Origin: Shewanella sp.
GTDB taxonomy: Bacteria > Pseudomonadota > Gammaproteobacteria > Enterobacterales > Shewanellaceae
Direction of reading: 5' to 3'
Assembly: GCF_013214165.1 (NCBI RefSeq)
Contig: NZ_JABSSM010000020.1
Location: 62,001 to 126,000 of the forward strand
Length of the DNA: 64,000 bases
Shown piece after piece: positions 45,410-53,858 of this stretch. Position numbers and translations under genes: made by a program. The notes beneath the pieces were generated by a model that was not told the origin of the DNA, ran no database searches, and saw only the letters and a program-made list of their open reading frames with translations. Each line of letters starts with the position of its first letter. The stretch's first letter is position 1.

Positions 45410-45611
45410 GTACTCATTTATGTGGCTGATATAGGGTGGCTATGCGCTTTTTTAGCACAAAGCAGGGTCATAGTTGCTGCGGATAGTCAGTGTGAATATA
45501 GTTCTATCACTAGACTCAAGGGCAGTTCTCATGACCTCCACGGATGGAGGAAATGTCGTATTAATGTCGGCAACATTAACGACCATCCCTCTACTCTTGG
45601 TAAAAAGCGGG
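45410..45611. other. Upstream region of earP, unique part
   Basis: About 200 bp preceding the 63-bp array. It must hold the earP promoter. No protein-like frame; the open frames crossing it are produced by the repeats. Confidence 0.35.
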
Positions 45612-45800
45612 ACATAAATGTTCCTGACACAAGGTCAGTTTTTTCCCATCCATGGCTTCTTATAAACAAAGAGTACATAAATGTTCCAGACACAAGGTCA
45701 GTTTTTTCCCATCCATGGCTTCTTATAAACAAAGAGTACATAAATGTTCCAGACACAACGTAAAATTTTTCCCATCCATGGGAATTTTACATAAATGTTC
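45612..45800. repeat. Tandem array of 63-bp units
   Basis: The block beginning ACATAAATGTTC recurs at 45612, 45675, 45738 and 45789, a period of 63, 63 and 51 bp; units 1 and 2 are nearly identical over the full 63 bp, the last is partial. Each unit contains CCCATCCATGG. The third copy carries a diverged segment that can form a hairpin (GTAAAATT...AATTTTAC around CCCATCCATGGG). The 63-bp period keeps frames open (21 codons), which explains spurious repetitive open frames on both strands. Confidence 0.92.
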
Positions 45801-45808
45801 CAGACATT

Positions 45809-45843
45809 AAAAAGCAGCGCTATTTCTAGTCGCTGCTTTTTTA
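45809..45843 (-). terminator. Rho-independent terminator after fldA
   Basis: AAAAAGCAGCG/CGCTGCTTTTT, an 11-bp stem with about 11-nt loop and A/T flanks, just beyond the fldA stop on the minus strand. Confidence 0.85.
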
Positions 45844-45856
45844 GATTTACGGATAA

Positions 45857-46387
45857 TTAATCTGCTAATTCAGCCAGACACATTTCTTCGTAGATCTGCT
45901 TGACCCAAGCATCGACACGTTCTTCGGTCAGTTCAGGTTGTCTGTCTTCATCGATCCCCAGACCGACGAAATGTTTCTCGTCTTCTGTTAACCCTTTAGA
46001 CGCTTCGAAATCATAGCCTTTGACAGGCCAGTGACCTATGACGATACCGCCACGGCCTTCTACTATCTCATTGACCATGCCCATGGCATCGAGGAAGTAC
46101 TCGGCGTAATCTTCCTGATCGCCACAACCGAAGATGGCAATGAGTTTATCTTCGAAGTTGATCTGTTCTAATTCTGGGAAAAAATCATCCCAGTCACACT
46201 GAGCTTCACCGTAATACCAGGTAGGAATACCGAACATAAGCAGATCATATTCTGCTATCTGCTCCTTGGTACTCTTGGCGATGTCTTTGACTTCGACCAT
46301 TTTTTTACCCAGTTTTTTCTGGATCATCTTGGCGATGGCTTCAGTGTTACCCGTATCGCTACCGAAAAAAAGACCTACAGTTGCCAT
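45857..46387 (-). CDS. fldA: Flavodoxin
   Basis: 176 aa long-chain flavodoxin. The FMN phosphate loop is GSDTGNTEAIA (about residues 9-19); the two isoalloxazine-binding loops are around PTWYYGEAQCDWDDF and CGDQEDYAEYF. An electron carrier for redox enzymes such as those in biotin and isoprenoid synthesis. GATAAAGGAAAGACA precedes the ATG. It follows ybfE as in E. coli (ybfE-fldA). Confidence 0.96.
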   Translation of the reverse strand: MATVGLFFGSDTGNTEAIAKMIQKKLGKKMVEVKDIAKSTKEQIAEYDLLMFGIPTWYYGEAQCDWDDFFPELEQINFEDKLIAIFGCGDQEDYAEYFLDAMGMVNEIVEGRGGIVIGHWPVKGYDFEASKGLTEDEKHFVGLGIDEDRQPELTEERVDAWVKQIYEEMCLAELAD

Positions 46388-46436
46388 TGTCTTTCCTTTA
46401 TCTATTTCGTTGTATGTTGATCGTTAACAAGAGCAA

Positions 46437-46709
46437 TCAGGCGTTGACTTGCTTCTGCAATATTAATTCGATTAATTGACTGCGGCTGATATTACTGGCC
46501 AAAGCCTTTTCATTCAAGGCGTCGTATAAATCTTGTGACACCTTTAACTCTATTCGTTTTAAACCGTTCGCTCTGTCGCGTTGGATCTGATTGCGCTTAT
46601 TAATTTTAAGCTGCTGATCTCTAGGCAGTGGATTACTACGTGGACGACCAGGACGTTTTTCAGTGGCGAATAGATCGATTGTGGTTCTATCTGATGTTTC
46701 TTTTGCCAT
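46437..46709 (-). CDS. ybfE: YbfE, ribbon-helix-helix-type LexA-regulated protein family
   Basis: 90 aa, basic, with an N-terminal GRPRSNPLPRDQQLK stretch and a ribbon-helix-helix-like C-terminal part (KRIELKVSQDLYDALNEKA, then NISRSQLIELIL). It belongs to the YbfE family, whose E. coli member is SOS-controlled; I did not find a convincing LexA box here. Presumed DNA-binding. Precedes fldA by 49 bp. Confidence 0.85.
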   Translation of the reverse strand: MAKETSDRTTIDLFATEKRPGRPRSNPLPRDQQLKINKRNQIQRDRANGLKRIELKVSQDLYDALNEKALASNISRSQLIELILQKQVNA

Positions 46710-46719
46710 CGGTTAAATC

Positions 46720-46935
46720 TTACCCTACACCTTCCCAAAAGAGCTGAATCATTCCTTTCGCAATAAATCCGGCGCAGCCGAAAAATAGCACCGTCCAAAC
46801 AACAATACGGCCAAATTTTGGGACCTTGCCTTGTTTCAGTACGTCATGAATCGCCATGCCGATAAAGAAAAAAATTGCTGCAAAGAATAGGTCTAAGCCT
46901 ATTGCTTCAATCTGTACCATGTATTGAGACAACAT
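46720..46935 (-). CDS. Small DUF2788 membrane protein
   Basis: 71 aa with two hydrophobic segments (about residues 13-30 and 43-65). Family DUF2788 by pattern (DLFFAAIFFFIGMAIHDVLK then VPKFGRIVVW); function unknown. It ends 10 bp before ybfE on the same strand, so it heads the DUF2788-ybfE-fldA unit. Confidence 0.8.
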   Translation of the reverse strand: MLSQYMVQIEAIGLDLFFAAIFFFIGMAIHDVLKQGKVPKFGRIVVWTVLFFGCAGFIAKGMIQLFWEGVG

Positions 46936-47017
46936 AAATCAATTCTTCAGGCCAAAAAGAGGCGCGAATATATCATAGTTGAGCAGTGCCTGCCATATGG
47001 ATAGTGCCCTAAGGGCA

Positions 47018-47800
47018 TTATTTACCCTCGTGTTTTGTTATAAACTCACTCACTATTCGATTAAAAATGGCGGGTTTTTGCGCATGTAGCCAATGACCCG
47101 TCCCTTCAATCGTTTTCGCCTGGACATGGGGGAATTGCTTCATGATGGCTTGCCTATGTTCGCTGGTAATATAATCTGAGTCGCCGCCACGAATAAATAG
47201 GGTGGGTTTTCTATATTGTAAAAAATCGTCGGCCTCGATGTCATTGTACCAAGCGATCAAGTCCCGATAGCAAGACTTGAGACCTGTAAGATTCATTTTC
47301 CAATTGAATCCTTGGTCGGTGCGTGACAGATTTTTTAACAGAAACTGAACGGTACCTTCATCTAGCCCAGCAGCTAATAGTTGTTTGAGAGCCTCAGACC
47401 GGCTGTTTAAGCCGGTAAGATCGATACCCTCTAGTCCGGCAAAAACCTTATCATGTCGTTGTTGATAACTCACCGGAGCGATATCGGCGGCAATCAGACT
47501 GATCACTCGTTCCGGATAACTTAGCGCCGTTGCCATGGCTATCTTGCCGCCCATAGAGTGGCCAACAATATGTGCGCGCGATAATTGCAGACTGTCCATG
47601 AGTTCGATCACGGCTTTCGCCAGCAGTGGATAATCCATTTTTTGCCAATGGGGGCTGAGGCCATGGTTGGGCACATCGACTCGCACGACGCTATGCCTCT
47701 TTTCCAAGCTCTTGGAGAGGCCCTTTAAATTATCAAGATTGCCGAAGAGGCCATGGATTAAAATCACAGCGGAACCCTGGCCAGAAGAGATATAATGCAT
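47018..47800 (-). CDS. ybfF: Alpha/beta-hydrolase esterase YbfF
   Basis: 260 aa from ATG 47800; the frame extends 21 codons further, but the family begins near MHYISSGQGSAVILIHG. Visible: oxyanion HGLFGNLDN, nucleophile elbow GHSMGGKIA (Ser about 90), acid in IRGGDSDYIT and catalytic His in EGTGHWLHAQKP. An acyl-CoA/ester hydrolase of broad specificity in E. coli. Divergent from seqA, as expected. Confidence 0.9.
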   Translation of the reverse strand: MHYISSGQGSAVILIHGLFGNLDNLKGLSKSLEKRHSVVRVDVPNHGLSPHWQKMDYPLLAKAVIELMDSLQLSRAHIVGHSMGGKIAMATALSYPERVISLIAADIAPVSYQQRHDKVFAGLEGIDLTGLNSRSEALKQLLAAGLDEGTVQFLLKNLSRTDQGFNWKMNLTGLKSCYRDLIAWYNDIEADDFLQYRKPTLFIRGGDSDYITSEHRQAIMKQFPHVQAKTIEGTGHWLHAQKPAIFNRIVSEFITKHEGK

Positions 47801-48090
47801 GGTAAATCCTGTGGACGTTTTTGAAGAGTGCAGATTGTGCCTGCAAATGAGGTAATTTAACATTCATACTCGGAGATAGCGGCTATGTTTGCCGTCTTTT
47901 TGAGCAAACTCGTCATATTTTGAGGATCTAATTAGGATCTAGGTCATTTTTACTGGTTTGGCACTTTATTATGAGCCACGAGTTGGCATACACTTGCAGC
48001 AGACTATTGAACGTTGATTTAAACAAGCGAAGCCAAAATGTTCAGTGCGGGCGGAAAATTAATTAATTTCACTTAAGGAAGATTAAGGTC
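47801..48090. promoter_or_regulatory. Divergent ybfF / seqA control region
   Basis: 290 bp between divergent genes with no coding frame of its own. TTAAGGAAGATTAAGGTC directly before ATG 48091 is the seqA ribosome-binding site. Confidence 0.45.
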
Positions 48091-48645
48091 ATGAAATATA
48101 TCGAGGTCGATGAAGAACTTTATCGCCATATTGCCGGTAAGACAGAGCGTATTGGTGAGAGTGCTTCAGATATCCTGCGCCGCTTGCTTGGGTTAGATGT
48201 AGAGTCTATCAATCATGACATGCCCGAAACCATAAGCCATCCCGGAATGGAATCGGCTGCAGCTAAGCCTAAAATCAAGGCTCAAACTGGCCACAAGCCA
48301 AAATCGAATAAAGACTTCTCTGAGTGTATAGACAAAGTGGAACTGGCGGCTCAAAAAGGGGCCGTGGGGCGTTTTTTGTTTATCTTAGAGGCCATTTACC
48401 GCGCCGCGCCAGAGCAGTTCTCTCAAGTGTTACAGATCCAGGGCCGCGATAGACTCTACTTTGCGACCTCAAGGGAATCCCTGCTTAAGGCCAGTAAGTC
48501 AGCCAATCCTAAAGAGATAGGTCAGAGCGGTTTTTGGGTGACCACCAACAATAATACCGCCAAGAAGCGTAATATTCTGACCGAAGTCCTACAGCAATAC
48601 GGCACGGTTGAAGCGCAAATTGAGGCGATCACAAATACTTTATAG
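48091..48645 (+). CDS. seqA: Replication initiation negative modulator SeqA
   Basis: 184 aa (E. coli 181). N-terminal oligomerisation ribbon-helix (MKYIEVDEELYRHIAGKTERIGESASDILRRLLG), variable linker of about 50 residues, C-terminal GATC-binding domain (GRDRLYFATSRESLLKAS and GFWVTTNNNTAKKRNIL). It sequesters hemimethylated GATC sites, limiting initiation at oriC. The last ~25 codons plus the trailer have been tandemly duplicated downstream. Confidence 0.97.
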   Translation: MKYIEVDEELYRHIAGKTERIGESASDILRRLLGLDVESINHDMPETISHPGMESAAAKPKIKAQTGHKPKSNKDFSECIDKVELAAQKGAVGRFLFILEAIYRAAPEQFSQVLQIQGRDRLYFATSRESLLKASKSANPKEIGQSGFWVTTNNNTAKKRNILTEVLQQYGTVEAQIEAITNTL

Positions 48646-48828
48646 CCTATCGTATAAATGTCATATTCTGACCGAAGTCCTGCAGCAGTATGGCACGGTT
48701 GAAGTATAAATCGAGGCGATCACAAATACTTTATAGCCTATCGTATAAATGAAGTCCTGCAGCAGTATGGCACGGTTGAAGTATAAATTGAGGCGATTAC
48801 AAATAATCTATAGCCTATCGTATAAATG
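48572..48828. repeat. Threefold tandem repeat of the seqA 3' end
   Basis: Segment 48572-48660 (last ~25 codons of seqA, stop and trailer to CGTATAAATG) recurs at 48663-48751 (89 bp) and, lacking its first bases, at 48751-48828. Copies 2 and 3 share substitutions absent from copy 1 (CTGCAGCAGTATGG; GAAGTATAAAT, which creates an in-frame stop), so copy 3 arose from copy 2. Confidence 0.95.
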
Positions 48829-48843
48829 TAATAGGCTCGTAAT

Positions 48844-48881
48844 AAGCTGAATCATCCGAGTATGAATTCAGCTTTTTTTTT
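48844..48881 (+). terminator. Rho-independent terminator downstream of the seqA repeats
   Basis: AAGCTGAAT...ATTCAGCTT, a 9-bp stem followed by nine T's. Confidence 0.85.
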
Positions 48882-48916
48882 ACTCAGTATTAAATCAGCG
48901 TAATAAGGACATAAGA

Positions 48917-50581
48917 TTGAGCATTCATGAGCGAGCAGGGCAAGTTGCACAGCAAGAGGACTTAGTGAATATTCCTAAGTTAATGAGTCACTATTTTTGC
49001 ATCAAGCCAGATATTAAATTGGATGAGCAGAAAGTCTGCTTCGGCACATCAGGCCATCGTGGCAGCTCGCTGAAGGCCAGTTTCAATCAAGCGCATATAT
49101 TGGCCATCACCCAAGCCGTTGTCGACTACCGTCATGGAGCCGGAATCACAGGCCCCTTGTATCTGGGTATCGACACCCATGCCTTGTCACAAGCCGCATT
49201 TATCAGTGCGATTGAGGTCTTAGTGGCGAATGGAGTCAGCGTCATCATTCATCAAGATGATGGCTTCACGCCGACACCTGTGGTTTCCCACTCGATCATT
49301 CAAGCGAATAAACAGCTTGATGCACGTAAGTCTGGATTAGCCGACGGTCTTATTGTTACACCTTCCCATAATCCTCCACAAGATGGTGGCATCAAGTATA
49401 ACCCACCACATGGCGGTCCGGCACAAGGCGAGATCACTCAATGGATCGAGCAAAAAGCCAATCAGTATCTTGGAGAGGAACTCGAGGGGGTCAAACGTCT
49501 CGAGTATGCGGTGGCCATAGCGTCACCGTTAGTGATATCTGAAGACCTAATCGCGCCATATGTAGATGATTTAGGCGCTGTTATCGATATGAAGGCTATT
49601 TCAGATGCGGGCATACGCATCGGCGTCGATCCACTGGGGGGCTCAGGCATTCACTATTGGGCAAAAATTGCTGAGCGCTACAAGTTAGACATAAGCCTAG
49701 TAAATCCTCGTATCGATCCCAGCTTCAGTTTCATGCCCTTGGATAAAGATGGCAAAATACGCATGGATTGCTCTTCACCCTATGCGATGGCGGGCTTGTT
49801 AAAGCAGCAAGATAATTTCGATCTCTGTGTTGGCAATGACCCAGACTACGACCGACACGGCATCGTGTGTCCAGGCTCGGGTTTGATGAATCCCAATCAC
49901 TTCCTGGCGGTAGCCATCGATTATCTGGTGACTCATAGACCGCAATGGTCTGATGCATTGATCATAGGTAAAACCTTAGTCTCAAGCGCCATGATAGATA
50001 AAGTCTGCGCCCAGCACGACAAGCCACTGTGTGAGGTGCCCGTAGGCTTTAAATGGTTCGTCGATGGTCTCGCCGATGCAAGTTTTGCCTTCGGCGGAGA
50101 GGAGAGTGCCGGCGCGGCATTCTTGAGACGTGATGGCAGCACCTGGTGTACCGATAAAGACGGCTTTATTCTCGCATTGCTGGCGGCTGAAATTCTCGCG
50201 GTAACGGGTCAGACCCCCGCACAAAGATATCAGCAATTAGTGGCGCTACACGGAGAGAGTTTTTATAAGAGAGTCGACAGTCCGGTACAAGCCGAAAAGA
50301 AGGCCAAGTTTGCCCAGGTTCTGAAAAATGACGTTAATACCCAGACTTTAGGCACCCAGACATTGGCCGGAGAGTCGATATTAACTGTGTTGACCAAGGC
50401 ACCTGGCAATCATGCCGACATAGGCGGCATCAAGGTCATCACCGAGAATGCCTGGTTCGCGGCTCGTCCATCGGGCACCGAAGCCCTGTTTAAGATCTAT
50501 GGCGAAAGCTTTATTAGCCAAGCCCATCTGGAGCAAGTCATCATAGAGGCACAAGCCATGATCGATGCACTCTTAGATTAA
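48917..50581 (+). CDS. pgm: Phosphoglucomutase, TTG start
   Basis: 554 aa alpha-D-phosphohexomutase interconverting glucose 1- and 6-phosphate. The family N-terminus (MSIHERAGQVAQQEDL) begins at a TTG codon at 48917, preceded by AAGGAC, so a non-ATG start is real. Metal/phospho-Ser loop VTPSHNPPQDGGIKYNPP, metal loop GNDPDYDRHG, sugar loop GGEESAGA and the phosphate-binding ARPSGTEALFKIYGES are intact. Follows seqA as in E. coli. Confidence 0.96.
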   Translation: MSIHERAGQVAQQEDLVNIPKLMSHYFCIKPDIKLDEQKVCFGTSGHRGSSLKASFNQAHILAITQAVVDYRHGAGITGPLYLGIDTHALSQAAFISAIEVLVANGVSVIIHQDDGFTPTPVVSHSIIQANKQLDARKSGLADGLIVTPSHNPPQDGGIKYNPPHGGPAQGEITQWIEQKANQYLGEELEGVKRLEYAVAIASPLVISEDLIAPYVDDLGAVIDMKAISDAGIRIGVDPLGGSGIHYWAKIAERYKLDISLVNPRIDPSFSFMPLDKDGKIRMDCSSPYAMAGLLKQQDNFDLCVGNDPDYDRHGIVCPGSGLMNPNHFLAVAIDYLVTHRPQWSDALIIGKTLVSSAMIDKVCAQHDKPLCEVPVGFKWFVDGLADASFAFGGEESAGAAFLRRDGSTWCTDKDGFILALLAAEILAVTGQTPAQRYQQLVALHGESFYKRVDSPVQAEKKAKFAQVLKNDVNTQTLGTQTLAGESILTVLTKAPGNHADIGGIKVITENAWFAARPSGTEALFKIYGESFISQAHLEQVIIEAQAMIDALLD

Positions 50582-50594
50582 GGCTAATAGAAGC

Positions 50595-50636
50595 TTCTAG
50601 TTCCTAGGCTGTACGCTTGAGTGCTAGGAACTAGAA
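50595..50636. terminator. Convergent hairpin between pgm and msrA
   Basis: A perfect 13-bp inverted repeat TTCTAGTTCCTAG/CTAGGAACTAGAA with 16-bp spacer. It overlaps the msrA stop (50631-50633). There is no clear T-tract, so it may be a Rho-assisted transcript end or mRNA-stabilising hairpin for both convergent genes. Confidence 0.5.
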
Positions 50637-51110
50637 TGAGATATGACAGCTGGGGAGATTATTCTTCTCCAGATAGTCCTGGTGGTATTCTTCGGCGCGA
50701 TTAAATTCCAGTGCTGGCGCTATCTCTGTGACTATCTGTCTTTCACCCCATTTACCACTGCTGATCAGGGCCCGTTTCGATTGCTCTGCCATCGTTTTTT
50801 GTCCATTGTCGTGGAAAAAAATAGCGCTGCGATATTGAGAGCCGACATCAGCCCCTTGTTGGTTGATCGTGGTCGGGTTGTGATTTTGCCAAAACACCTC
50901 GAGCAAGTCCTGATAAGAGACTAAGCTTGCATCGTATTCCACTTGAACGACTTCGGCGTGACCCGTTTGACCAGTCTTAACTTGGTTATAGCTGTTGGCC
51001 GCGTTATCGCCACCCATATAACCACTAGTTGTTAGCTCAACGCCTGCAATCTGGTTGAAAAAAAACTCCACCCCCCAAAAACAACCTGCACCAAATGTCG
51101 CTACTGCCAT
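50631..51110 (-). CDS. msrA: Peptide methionine-S-sulfoxide reductase
   Basis: 159 aa from ATG 51110, preceded by AAGAGGC; the frame runs 30 codons further with no family similarity. Catalytic Cys10 in FGAGCFWGVE; conserved YMGGDNAANSYNQVKTGQTGHAEVVQVEYD. Repairs S-methionine sulfoxide. Compact form: the C-terminus (KNNLPSCHISF) keeps one possible resolving Cys. Confidence 0.93.
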   Translation of the reverse strand: MAVATFGAGCFWGVEFFFNQIAGVELTTSGYMGGDNAANSYNQVKTGQTGHAEVVQVEYDASLVSYQDLLEVFWQNHNPTTINQQGADVGSQYRSAIFFHDNGQKTMAEQSKRALISSGKWGERQIVTEIAPALEFNRAEEYHQDYLEKNNLPSCHISF

Positions 51111-51444
51111 ACATGCCTCTTGAACGTAAATTAGATTAACCATCTTTTGCGTGTGTAACGCTAATGTAGAGCCGTTGACTAGCAGAGATTCACACAACAC
51201 ATTTATTTAACCAGAACAAAACAGCGAACGTCTGGATGGCTAGATGTCTTCATTCTGTACTTTATGGATATCTTTTGCAACAAGAGAAATAGAATATTAT
51301 TTGATGTCCGATAAATAGCTGGCGTGAAGGTTAAGTGTTATTATTCTAAGCAATAGATTTTTCGAAATAAAATTAAAGGATCTTGCATAAAATTGCGTCA
51401 TATTGAGGCGCAATTTACTGCTGAGAACAATCAAGGAGAATTTT
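51111..51444. other. Divergent msrA / astE upstream region
   Basis: 334 bp, AT-rich, without a gene. It includes an inverted repeat AAATTGCG/CGCAATTT (51390-51397, 51409-51416; 11-bp spacer) about 30 bp before astE, a candidate operator or leader hairpin. CAAGGAGAA at 51432 is the astE ribosome-binding site. Confidence 0.4.
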
Positions 51445-52479
51445 GTGCTAGAGGCGCTGATTGAGTCACAAGACTTTTTAAAATTTACATTAGATAACCC
51501 ACATCACCTGGATGAAGGCGGTACTTTTTCCATCGGCGAACACACTCGAGTAGAAGTGTGGGATACCGGGGTTATCGTATTTGAGCCTAAGCAGGCTCAG
51601 GGAAAGGATATCGTTCTCTCTTGTGCGGTACACGGTAACGAAACGGCCCCGATTGAGCTCTGTAATGATTTGATCAAGGACCTTTTGCAACAAAAAATAC
51701 GCACCAATCACAGAGTCCTATTTCTGTTTGGTAATCCGCCGGCAATCATCAATGGCACCCGCTTCATCGAAGAAAACCTCAACCGTTTATTCAATGGTGC
51801 CCACTCTGCGGGTGAAGGTTTGACCAATTCTGAGCGTATTAGGGCGAAAAAACTCGAATTTTATGTCGATAAGTTCTTCTTGGCATCTAGTGCAACAGAG
51901 CAAAGAATTCACTACGATCTGCACACGGCTATTCGTGGCTCAAAACATGAAAAATTCGCCATTTATCCCTATCGTCCCGGTCGCAAATATAGCGCCGAGC
52001 AGATCATGTATCTCGAAGCTTGTGGCATAGATACTGTCTTGTTCCATCATGAGCCGACCACGACGTTTAGCTATTTTTCATCTACACATTATGAGGCCGA
52101 TGCATTCACCATAGAGTTGGGTAAAGTCTTGCCCTTCGGCCAGAATGACATGACGCGTTTTATCGCCCTAAGAGAGATGTTGAATCGCTTGATCACCAAT
52201 CAGGACCTAGCACTCGAAGAATTCGATGTGAATAAAGTTAATCTTTATCAGGTCTGCCGCGCGATCAATAAAGGTTGTGATGATTTTGAATTTACCTTTG
52301 CCAACGATGTCGAAAACTTTACTTCATTCCCTAAGGGTTACATCTTAGCCAAAGAAGGGGGCATGGATATCAAGGTTGAGCACGAAGTCGAAGCCATCGT
52401 GTTTCCTAATGCCAAGGTCCCCGTCGGTCAGAGAACCGTTTTATGCTTAAAGCCTGCCAGCACAGATGACATTGCCTAG
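51445..52479 (+). CDS. astE: Succinylglutamate desuccinylase
   Basis: 344 aa from GTG 51445, chosen for AAGGAGA at proper spacing; a TTG-started longer frame begins at 51403. Zn-carboxypeptidase-like amidohydrolase, last step of the arginine succinyltransferase pathway, releasing succinate and glutamate. Zn ligands: [11 protein letters not shown] (His, Glu) and [11 protein letters not shown] (His); the catalytic Glu is likely in FTIELGKV. The other ast genes are not in the window. Confidence 0.93.
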   Translation: MLEALIESQDFLKFTLDNPHHLDEGGTFSIGEHTRVEVWDTGVIVFEPKQAQGKDIVLSCAVHGNETAPIELCNDLIKDLLQQKIRTNHRVLFLFGNPPAIINGTRFIEENLNRLFNGAHSAGEGLTNSERIRAKKLEFYVDKFFLASSATEQRIHYDLHTAIRGSKHEKFAIYPYRPGRKYSAEQIMYLEACGIDTVLFHHEPTTTFSYFSSTHYEADAFTIELGKVLPFGQNDMTRFIALREMLNRLITNQDLALEEFDVNKVNLYQVCRAINKGCDDFEFTFANDVENFTSFPKGYILAKEGGMDIKVEHEVEAIVFPNAKVPVGQRTVLCLKPASTDDIA

Positions 52480-52572
52480 TGCAGCAGTGATCTCCATTGC
52501 ATGTAAAGCTAAACATACGCCACGAGTGACCGTTAGTTGTTAGTCAGGCCGGTAGAATGGTTGATTGCACGT

Positions 52573-52586
52573 TTACGTTAACGTAA
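52573..52586. promoter_or_regulatory. Perfect 14-bp palindrome upstream of the bkd operon, candidate LiuR site
   Basis: TTACGTTAACGTAA is a perfect palindrome about 90 bp before the bkdA1 start. It resembles the MerR-family LiuR operator reported for branched-chain amino-acid degradation genes in Shewanella-like bacteria (from memory), and bkd is an expected LiuR target. Confidence 0.5.
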
Positions 52587-52676
52587 TGTCTTTCCCGCGC
52601 AATACAAGAATTGCTGATCCGCTCGATAAGAGCGGGTCAACTCATAACAAATCACTCAGCTGATAAGAGATATAGT

Positions 52677-53855
52677 ATGAGCAACGCAACAAGCGATAAC
52701 GAGACTGTCCATAGAGTCAGTTTTCTCGACAGGGACTCAGTTAACATCCCTATTCTTAAAGTATTGCAAGCCGACGGTACCGTTTATGACAACGCCGTAT
52801 TGCCTGCAATTGATGAAGCATTGGCTCATCGAATCTACGATACCTGTGTCTTCACTCGCGTGTTAGATGAACGTATGTTGGGTGCACAGAGGCAAGGCCG
52901 CATCAGCTTCTATATGACATGTACCGGTGAAGAGGCCTCTATCATAGGCAGCACGGCTTCTTTAGATGATGGTGATGTGATCTTGGCTCAATATCGTGAG
53001 CATGCGGCTATTCGTTATCGTGGTTTCACCACAGAACAATTTATGAATCAATTGTTCAGTAATGAAAAAGATCTCGGTAAGGGCAGGCAGATGCCAATTC
53101 ATTACGGCAGTGCCGAGCTCAATTATCAAACCATCTCTTCTCCGTTAGCCACCCAGATCCCTCAGGCAACCGGTGTGGGGTATAGCTTCAAGATGCAAGG
53201 TAAGCGTAATATCGCCATCTGTTATTTTGGTGAAGGCGCAGCGTCGGAAGGCGATTTCCATGCCGGCCTAAACATGGCTGCGGTACTCAAATCGCCCACC
53301 ATCTTCTTCTGTCGAAATAATGGTTACGCCATCTCGACGCCGACCAGTGAACAGTTCTGTGGTAATGGCATTGCCAGCCGTGGTCCCGGTTACGGCATAC
53401 ACACGATACGCGTGGACGGTAACGATATGCTGGCGGTACTTGCCGCGACTCAGCAGGCTCGCGCTTATGCGGTAGAAAACCATTCTCCGGTGTTAATCGA
53501 AGCCATGACGTATCGATTGGGCGCACATTCATCGTCTGACGACCCATCGGGTTATCGTTCTAAAGATGAAGAGGCCAAGTGGCAACAGCATGATCCCGTT
53601 AAGCGATTTAAATTATGGATGATCAACAAGGGTTGGTTAACCGAGAAACAAGATACTGAAATGTATGATAAATATCGTAAAGAGATCCTTGCAGAGCTTA
53701 AAATAGCCGAGAAGCTACCTATGTCTATGCTAGATACCATCATCGAAGACGTCTACGACATACCCACCCCTCGTCTTAAGCAGCAGTTAACCGATCTTAA
53801 GAAACATCTTAAGAAATACCCAGATTCCTATCCAAACAGTAAAGGGAGACTCTAA
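52677..53855 (+). CDS. bkdA1: Branched-chain 2-oxo acid dehydrogenase E1 alpha
   Basis: 392 aa from ATG 52677 (AAGAGA upstream); a longer frame to 52611 has no support. ThDP motif GEGAASEGDFHAGLNMA ending at FCRNNGYAIS. The phosphorylation-loop-type segment YRLGAHSSSDDPSGYR is typical of branched-chain rather than pyruvate E1. With E1 beta and E2 it decarboxylates the 2-oxo acids of Val, Leu and Ile to acyl-CoA. First gene of bkdA1-bkdA2-bkdB. Confidence 0.94.
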   Translation: MSNATSDNETVHRVSFLDRDSVNIPILKVLQADGTVYDNAVLPAIDEALAHRIYDTCVFTRVLDERMLGAQRQGRISFYMTCTGEEASIIGSTASLDDGDVILAQYREHAAIRYRGFTTEQFMNQLFSNEKDLGKGRQMPIHYGSAELNYQTISSPLATQIPQATGVGYSFKMQGKRNIAICYFGEGAASEGDFHAGLNMAAVLKSPTIFFCRNNGYAISTPTSEQFCGNGIASRGPGYGIHTIRVDGNDMLAVLAATQQARAYAVENHSPVLIEAMTYRLGAHSSSDDPSGYRSKDEEAKWQQHDPVKRFKLWMINKGWLTEKQDTEMYDKYRKEILAELKIAEKLPMSMLDTIIEDVYDIPTPRLKQQLTDLKKHLKKYPDSYPNSKGRL

Positions 53856-53858
53856 GTC

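Noticed and set aside
45368..45763. Repetitive open frames on both strands (SGTFMYSLF-type repeats)
   Set aside because: They are produced by the 63-bp period, which keeps frames open; no ribosome-binding site and no protein-like composition outside the repeat.
45612..45800. Possible CRISPR array
   Set aside because: Units are contiguous 63-bp repeats with no unique spacers between them, no leader and no cas genes nearby.
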